Below, one piece after another: positions 60,496 to 64,000 of a DNA stretch of 64,000 nt. The position numbers and the translations under genes were made by a program. The stretch comes from Anthracocystis setariae (lineage: Eukaryota; Basidiomycota; Ustilaginomycetes; Ustilaginales; Ustilaginaceae). Each line of letters opens with the position of its first letter. Within the stretch, counting starts at the first letter, position 1. The notes beneath the pieces were generated by a model. That model saw only the letters and a list, made by a program, of their open reading frames with translations, was not told the origin of the DNA and did no database searches. The stretch lies in NCBI GenBank assembly GCA_928724745.1, contig CAKMXJ010000039.1, positions 620,001 through 684,000 of the forward strand. The letters run 5' to 3'.

Positions 60496-61028
60496 GGCTA
60501 TGTGTATGTGCTTGCTTGCCTCACGACGAGATGGATTGGATAGTGGGAGGTGGCAAAAGGCGGAGGACCGTCGAGGAATGGCAGCGATGGGTATTGGAGA
60601 CGGCGAGGTTCTTGACAGGGGTTGGTGGCACAGAGTTGGTTGTGCGTGCATCGGTTGGTTGTGTGTTGAGCACAGCAAATCGCGCTGCGCTTCTTTGCCC
60701 GATGGGTAGTGCCAGAATCGGGAGTGGAGCAATTATTCGAGTTATGCCAAAGTGATGATGGCTTGTGCGTTTGCAAAATCGGCGCTCGATGTCAGCAGCC
60801 TCAGGGAGCGGATGCGGTGCAGCGCTGCGCTGCGTACTGTATCGCCAGAAAACCAAAACTTGTTGGGTATTAAGCGCCGCCTGTCAATCAATGATTATGG
60901 TATAAATTCTCGCGACCTCATCGATATTGCCTCTCCGCCCCCGTTCGGTATCCGAAGACACTCGTCTTCTTTCTACCATCAAGAATCTCCTTCGTTGATC
61001 TCAAAGCGCATTAGGATCCATAAAAATC
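60496..61028. promoter_or_regulatory. Divergent VMA9 / dehydrogenase promoter with TATA box
   Basis: About 530 bases. A TATAAAT sequence at 60901-60907 lies 122 bases upstream of the dehydrogenase ATG and is followed by a pyrimidine-rich stretch, fitting a core promoter for that gene. Confidence 0.4.
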
Positions 61029-62123
61029 ATGGCTGATCACGCACACTCGTCCGGCAAGGGCGTCGCCGGCGCCAACATCCCTTACAGCGCTCCCAGCACT
61101 CCGCACCCGCAACACCACGTAGGATGGATTGGATTGGGCAACATGGGCATTAAGATGGCCAGGAACCTCGCAAAGCACATGCGCGAAATGTCACCTCCTT
61201 TACCGCCTCTGGTCGTCTACAACCGAACCACCAGTAAAGCTCAAGCCCTGGCCAAGGAGCTCGAAGGCCTCGTCACCGTCGTCGACTCGGTCGAGGCCAT
61301 CGGTGAGACATGCGAGCTCATCTTCACCTCGCTCTCCGACGATGAAGCTGCCGAACACGTCTACGAAGCACTTTGCAAAGCCGAAGAAACACGTGTCGGT
61401 AAAAACGCTACCGAACGCGTGTCCAGTGGACTCACGACGATCCTCGTCGACACTTCCACGCTCTACCCCGCCACTACGGGCAAGCTCGAACGCAAGGTAT
61501 CGGCACTTCCGAAGCGTCACTTTGTCGCCGCACCCGCTTTTGGTCCTCCTCCCATGGCTGCAAGTGCTCAGCTCGTGTTCGCCGTCGCGGGCCCGTACAA
61601 CTCGAAGAAGTTTGTAGCGCAATTCCTCGTCCCCGCCATGGGTCGAAAGATCATGGACTTTGGCTCCAACCCGGAACGTGCGGCCAGCTTCAAACTCATC
61701 GGCAACTCGATCATCTGCTCCACCATCGAGATGCTCTCGGAAACCATGACGCTCGCAGACAAGACCGGGGTCGGCTCGGATCGAGTGTACGAGTGGCTCC
61801 AAGAATTCTACCCAGCTCCCTCGGCGTTGGGCTACGGCAAAAAGATCCTCGAAAGCAACTTCAAGGGCGAGGAAGGCTTCACGCTCAATGGCGGCATCAA
61901 GGATGCAAGTCACATTATCAAGTTGGGCGAGAGCGTCGATTGTCCATTGCCCATCATTGAGCTCGCAAGACAACACATGGTTTCGGCAAGAGCCATCGGT
62001 GGCGAACATCTCGATTGGAGCTCCCTCTCCGCCGGGTTTAGAGTCACAGCCGGCGTACCGCCGTTTGAAAAGGAGGAGGCGCTGAAAAAGTGGGCTCAAA
62101 CTCAACATCACGCCAAATCTTAG
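61029..62123 (+). CDS. 3-hydroxyisobutyrate-dehydrogenase-like oxidoreductase
   Basis: NAD(P)-dependent beta-hydroxyacid dehydrogenase superfamily member, 364 residues. The Rossmann fold starts at VGWIGLGNMGIKMARNL, with VVYNRTTSKA at strand 2. The usual substrate loop DAPVSGG appears as AAPAFGPPPMAASAQLVF, so the Ser-Gly-Gly is replaced. The catalytic Lys/Asn pair is present in SFKLIGNSII. There is no obvious mitochondrial presequence: the N-terminus (MADHAHSSGKG) is His/Ser/Gly-rich. The altered substrate loop suggests a substrate other than 3-hydroxyisobutyrate, although that name is the usual annotation. The ATG at 61029 is preceded by a TATA box. Confidence 0.82.
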   Translation: MADHAHSSGKGVAGANIPYSAPSTPHPQHHVGWIGLGNMGIKMARNLAKHMREMSPPLPPLVVYNRTTSKAQALAKELEGLVTVVDSVEAIGETCELIFTSLSDDEAAEHVYEALCKAEETRVGKNATERVSSGLTTILVDTSTLYPATTGKLERKVSALPKRHFVAAPAFGPPPMAASAQLVFAVAGPYNSKKFVAQFLVPAMGRKIMDFGSNPERAASFKLIGNSIICSTIEMLSETMTLADKTGVGSDRVYEWLQEFYPAPSALGYGKKILESNFKGEEGFTLNGGIKDASHIIKLGESVDCPLPIIELARQHMVSARAIGGEHLDWSSLSAGFRVTAGVPPFEKEEALKKWAQTQHHAKS

Positions 62124-62316
62124 CGTCCTCAAAAAAGGTTGGACCATGTAAAACCACCTCAGTGTAGTCCATGCAAGGTAAAAAGTGCACGAAAAAAAAA
62201 GGAGAGAATGTGTCGATTTGAAGTTTACATTGAAGAACAGTGTAGATAGGGAGAAGGAGGGGTTAGGAAAGGGGGATATATGCTTGTTGGTGGAGGTTTG
62301 TACATGCTACGTGGCT
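62124..62316. other. Convergent 3' region
   Basis: About 190 bases between the dehydrogenase-like stop and the RAD21 stop. No gene seen. Confidence 0.5.
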
Positions 62317-64000
62317 TTACGCCTGGAGTTGTAGAGTCTGTGGTGGTGCGACGGCGGTGGGGGTGTTCCACAACTTGTCTTTGGCCGCGATCTTGATATC
62401 GCCATATGCATCTTGCTGATGTAATTTGATGCAGTCCTTGGTGCCTAGTACGAGCATTTCGAAGAAGAAGCCTGCGGCGGCACGACGGGATGCGTTGGAT
62501 GAGATTTTGTGGAAACTCAACTTCTTCTGCTGTGTTTCGTCGTCAAGTTCGATGAACCGCGATGCGTTTTGGCTTTCGTCCGATGACAGCTGCGATCGAA
62601 CCACGCGCAACGCGCGAACCGTTGACTTGGCCCAACCCTTGGTCGACGCTTCTGCATCCTCGGATGCACGCAGCATCGATGCAACCTCCTCGCCCGCGCC
62701 AGCAGCATTCGGACCATCTTCGGCAGCACGAACATCAAATACCGCCAACGGGTTCGACGAGCTCACCGCCATCTCGAGTCCGCCATCGTCCACTTCCGGT
62801 GTTGACATGCGTGAAAGCGCAGGCAAACGCCCAGTCTCAACTTCGCCCTCGGCCGCTTCCAGCTCAGCACGAGTCTTGCGCGAAGATCGTCGAAGCTCAT
62901 CCTCACCCAGCTCGGCTCCCATCGACGTGTCCATGCCGCCAAGTTCGAGTCCACCGTCATCACCCATGCTAAAGTCAAAGCCTGACTGGTCCGCCTCCAT
63001 GGCTCCAAACCCAACCGAGTCGCGGTCTGCTTGGGCATGTCGGCCGACGCCCATCTCGTCATCGTCGTCGCCAAGACGTGCACGCTTGTTGGGGCCGTCC
63101 TCGTCCCTCAAAGCCGCCGCACGACGGCGTCGCATCGCGCTCAGATCAAAAGTGAACAGCTCGCTAAGCTCGGAAGCGAGACCGTTGGGTCCAATGAAGA
63201 GAGAGCTCTTGTCCTTGTTCGAGGGATCGGCAAACGGCATGAAATGCGCAAAGGGGTCTTGCCGAATGGACAAGAGTCGAAGGTAGGCGCGCGATCTTGG
63301 CAGGTAGCGCTCCTCGGTGAGGATGTCAGCAAGGTTGGCGGTCTGGCTAACACCGCCTTGGCTGAGACCCTGGCTGAGGCCGCCAAGCTGACCGTCGGGA
63401 AGTTCGGTGAGAGCATCGACGATCTGCTTGCGCGCCTTGGCCTGTCGAGTAGCGGCTTCGTCCAATCGACGTTGCTGGGCAACATCGCGGATACGGGCGG
63501 CGGTGGTGGGCGTCATGTCGGCCATGGCAAGGGCCATGCTGTTGTCGCCCGGAGGAGGTGTCACTTGTCGGTCAAGGTCCATGGGTGCGTCAAGGCCGAG
63601 ATCCAATCCATCGTTGTCCAGGCCGAGATCGAGCCCGTCTGCTCCAAGATTGAAATCAGGCATGCCGACACTGGGAGCCTGCGAGCCACCGGCAGAGCCG
63701 AGAGTGATGTCGTTGTCCATACCGAGGTTGAGCATCGATGCAACGGATTGACGACCGGCTTCACTAGGAGCGTCACGACCGACACCAATGCTGAGCGAGT
63801 CATCCTCGCGAAGAGGGTCGCCATTTTCGTCTACAAGTTGACCAGCCTCGTTCCTTAGGCCTTCCACATCGGGCAGGTCATCCTCAAGACCAAGATCGAG
63901 TCCACCATCAGGATCAAAATCCTGGGACGCGATACCGTCGATACCAGAAGAGATATCAAAAGTATCGTCAAAGGCGCTGTAGTCGACGGTGGGCAGGGTG
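62317..64000 (-). CDS. RAD21: Cohesin kleisin Rad21/Scc1, C-terminal part (runs off the right edge)
   Basis: Kleisin subunit closing the cohesin ring. The frame is open to the window edge, so the N-terminal Smc3-binding domain and the start lie outside; about 560 residues are visible. The C-terminal winged helix that binds Smc1 is clear: KKLSFHKISSNASRRAAAGF followed by FFEMLVLGTKDCIKLHQQ and AYGDIKI. Upstream are acidic Leu/Gly/Asp repeats (DLGLDNDGLDLGLD), a nuclear-targeting-like RRRRAAALRDED/NKRARLG segment, and LTEERYLPRSRAYLRLL in the SA/Scc3-binding region. A meiotic Rec8 is the alternative, but the length and tail favour mitotic Rad21. A GTG at 63867 is an internal codon, not the start. 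Confidence 0.88.
   Translation of the reverse strand, partial: TLPTVDYSAFDDTFDISSGIDGIASQDFDPDGGLDLGLEDDLPDVEGLRNEAGQLVDENGDPLREDDSLSIGVGRDAPSEAGRQSVASMLNLGMDNDITLGSAGGSQAPSVGMPDFNLGADGLDLGLDNDGLDLGLDAPMDLDRQVTPPPGDNSMALAMADMTPTTAARIRDVAQQRRLDEAATRQAKARKQIVDALTELPDGQLGGLSQGLSQGGVSQTANLADILTEERYLPRSRAYLRLLSIRQDPFAHFMPFADPSNKDKSSLFIGPNGLASELSELFTFDLSAMRRRRAAALRDEDGPNKRARLGDDDDEMGVGRHAQADRDSVGFGAMEADQSGFDFSMGDDGGLELGGMDTSMGAELGEDELRRSSRKTRAELEAAEGEVETGRLPALSRMSTPEVDDGGLEMAVSSSNPLAVFDVRAAEDGPNAAGAGEEVASMLRASEDAEASTKGWAKSTVRALRVVRSQLSSDESQNASRFIELDDETQQKKLSFHKISSNASRRAAAGFFFEMLVLGTKDCIKLHQQDAYGDIKIAAKDKLWNTPTAVAPPQTLQLQA

Noticed and set aside
1..64000. Transposons, secondary-metabolite or mating-type cluster
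   Set aside because: No transposase, reverse transcriptase, long terminal repeats, PKS/NRPS, homeodomain pair or pheromone receptor was seen.

Overview
This window is ordinary euchromatin from a fungal nuclear genome. Its genes are large and mostly intronless, on both strands, with moderately high GC. Five genes carry a few short GT-AG introns with CTGAC/CTAAC-like branch sites. Gene content includes an ISWI remodeller, Tel2, a Mto1/ApsB-type microtubule organiser, a Zn2Cys6 factor and a bifunctional THI6. Together these point to a basidiomycete, most likely a smut fungus (Ustilaginales). The species cannot be fixed from sequence alone.

Layout, with + or - for strand. 0.7-11 kb: bifunctional thiamine enzyme THI6 (+), cysteinyl-tRNA synthetase (-), spliced VPS33 (+), secreted RNase T2 (-), GST-like protein (-). 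11-20 kb: spliced SF3B6/p14 (-), MTD1-type methylene-THF dehydrogenase with a long N-terminal extension (+), ISWI ATPase (+). 20-35 kb: TEL2 (-), a PHD-finger/AT-hook protein (-) preceded by about 4.6 kb without a recognisable gene, and a long coiled-coil Mto1/ApsB-like protein (-). 35-50 kb: Zn2Cys6 transcription factor (-), mitochondrial processing peptidase alpha (+), spliced alpha/beta hydrolase (-), DHA2-type MFS transporter (+). 50-64 kb: secreted aspartic protease (-), a three-exon small protein of unknown function (+), Sac1/5-phosphatase synaptojanin (-), spliced F-box/propeller protein (+), three-exon V-ATPase subunit e (-), 3-hydroxyisobutyrate-dehydrogenase-like protein (+), and the C-terminal part of cohesin RAD21 running off the right edge (-).

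The genes do not form a pathway cluster. They are housekeeping functions: translation, splicing, chromatin, telomere/PIKK, cohesion, vacuole, mitochondrial import, one-carbon and thiamine metabolism. Two secreted hydrolases and one exporter are interspersed. I found no transposon, CRISPR array, rRNA, convincing tRNA or secondary-metabolite cluster, and no clear undescribed system. The main added value is exon reconstruction of six genes (VPS33, SF3B6, hydrolase, unknown 155-aa protein, F-box protein, VMA9). The sequence also shows candidate dual-targeting starts (CysRS), a possibly mitochondrial MTD1, an unexplained inverted-repeat element near 12.3 kb, palindromes upstream of the Zn2Cys6 gene, and the long gene-free leader region of the PHD gene.
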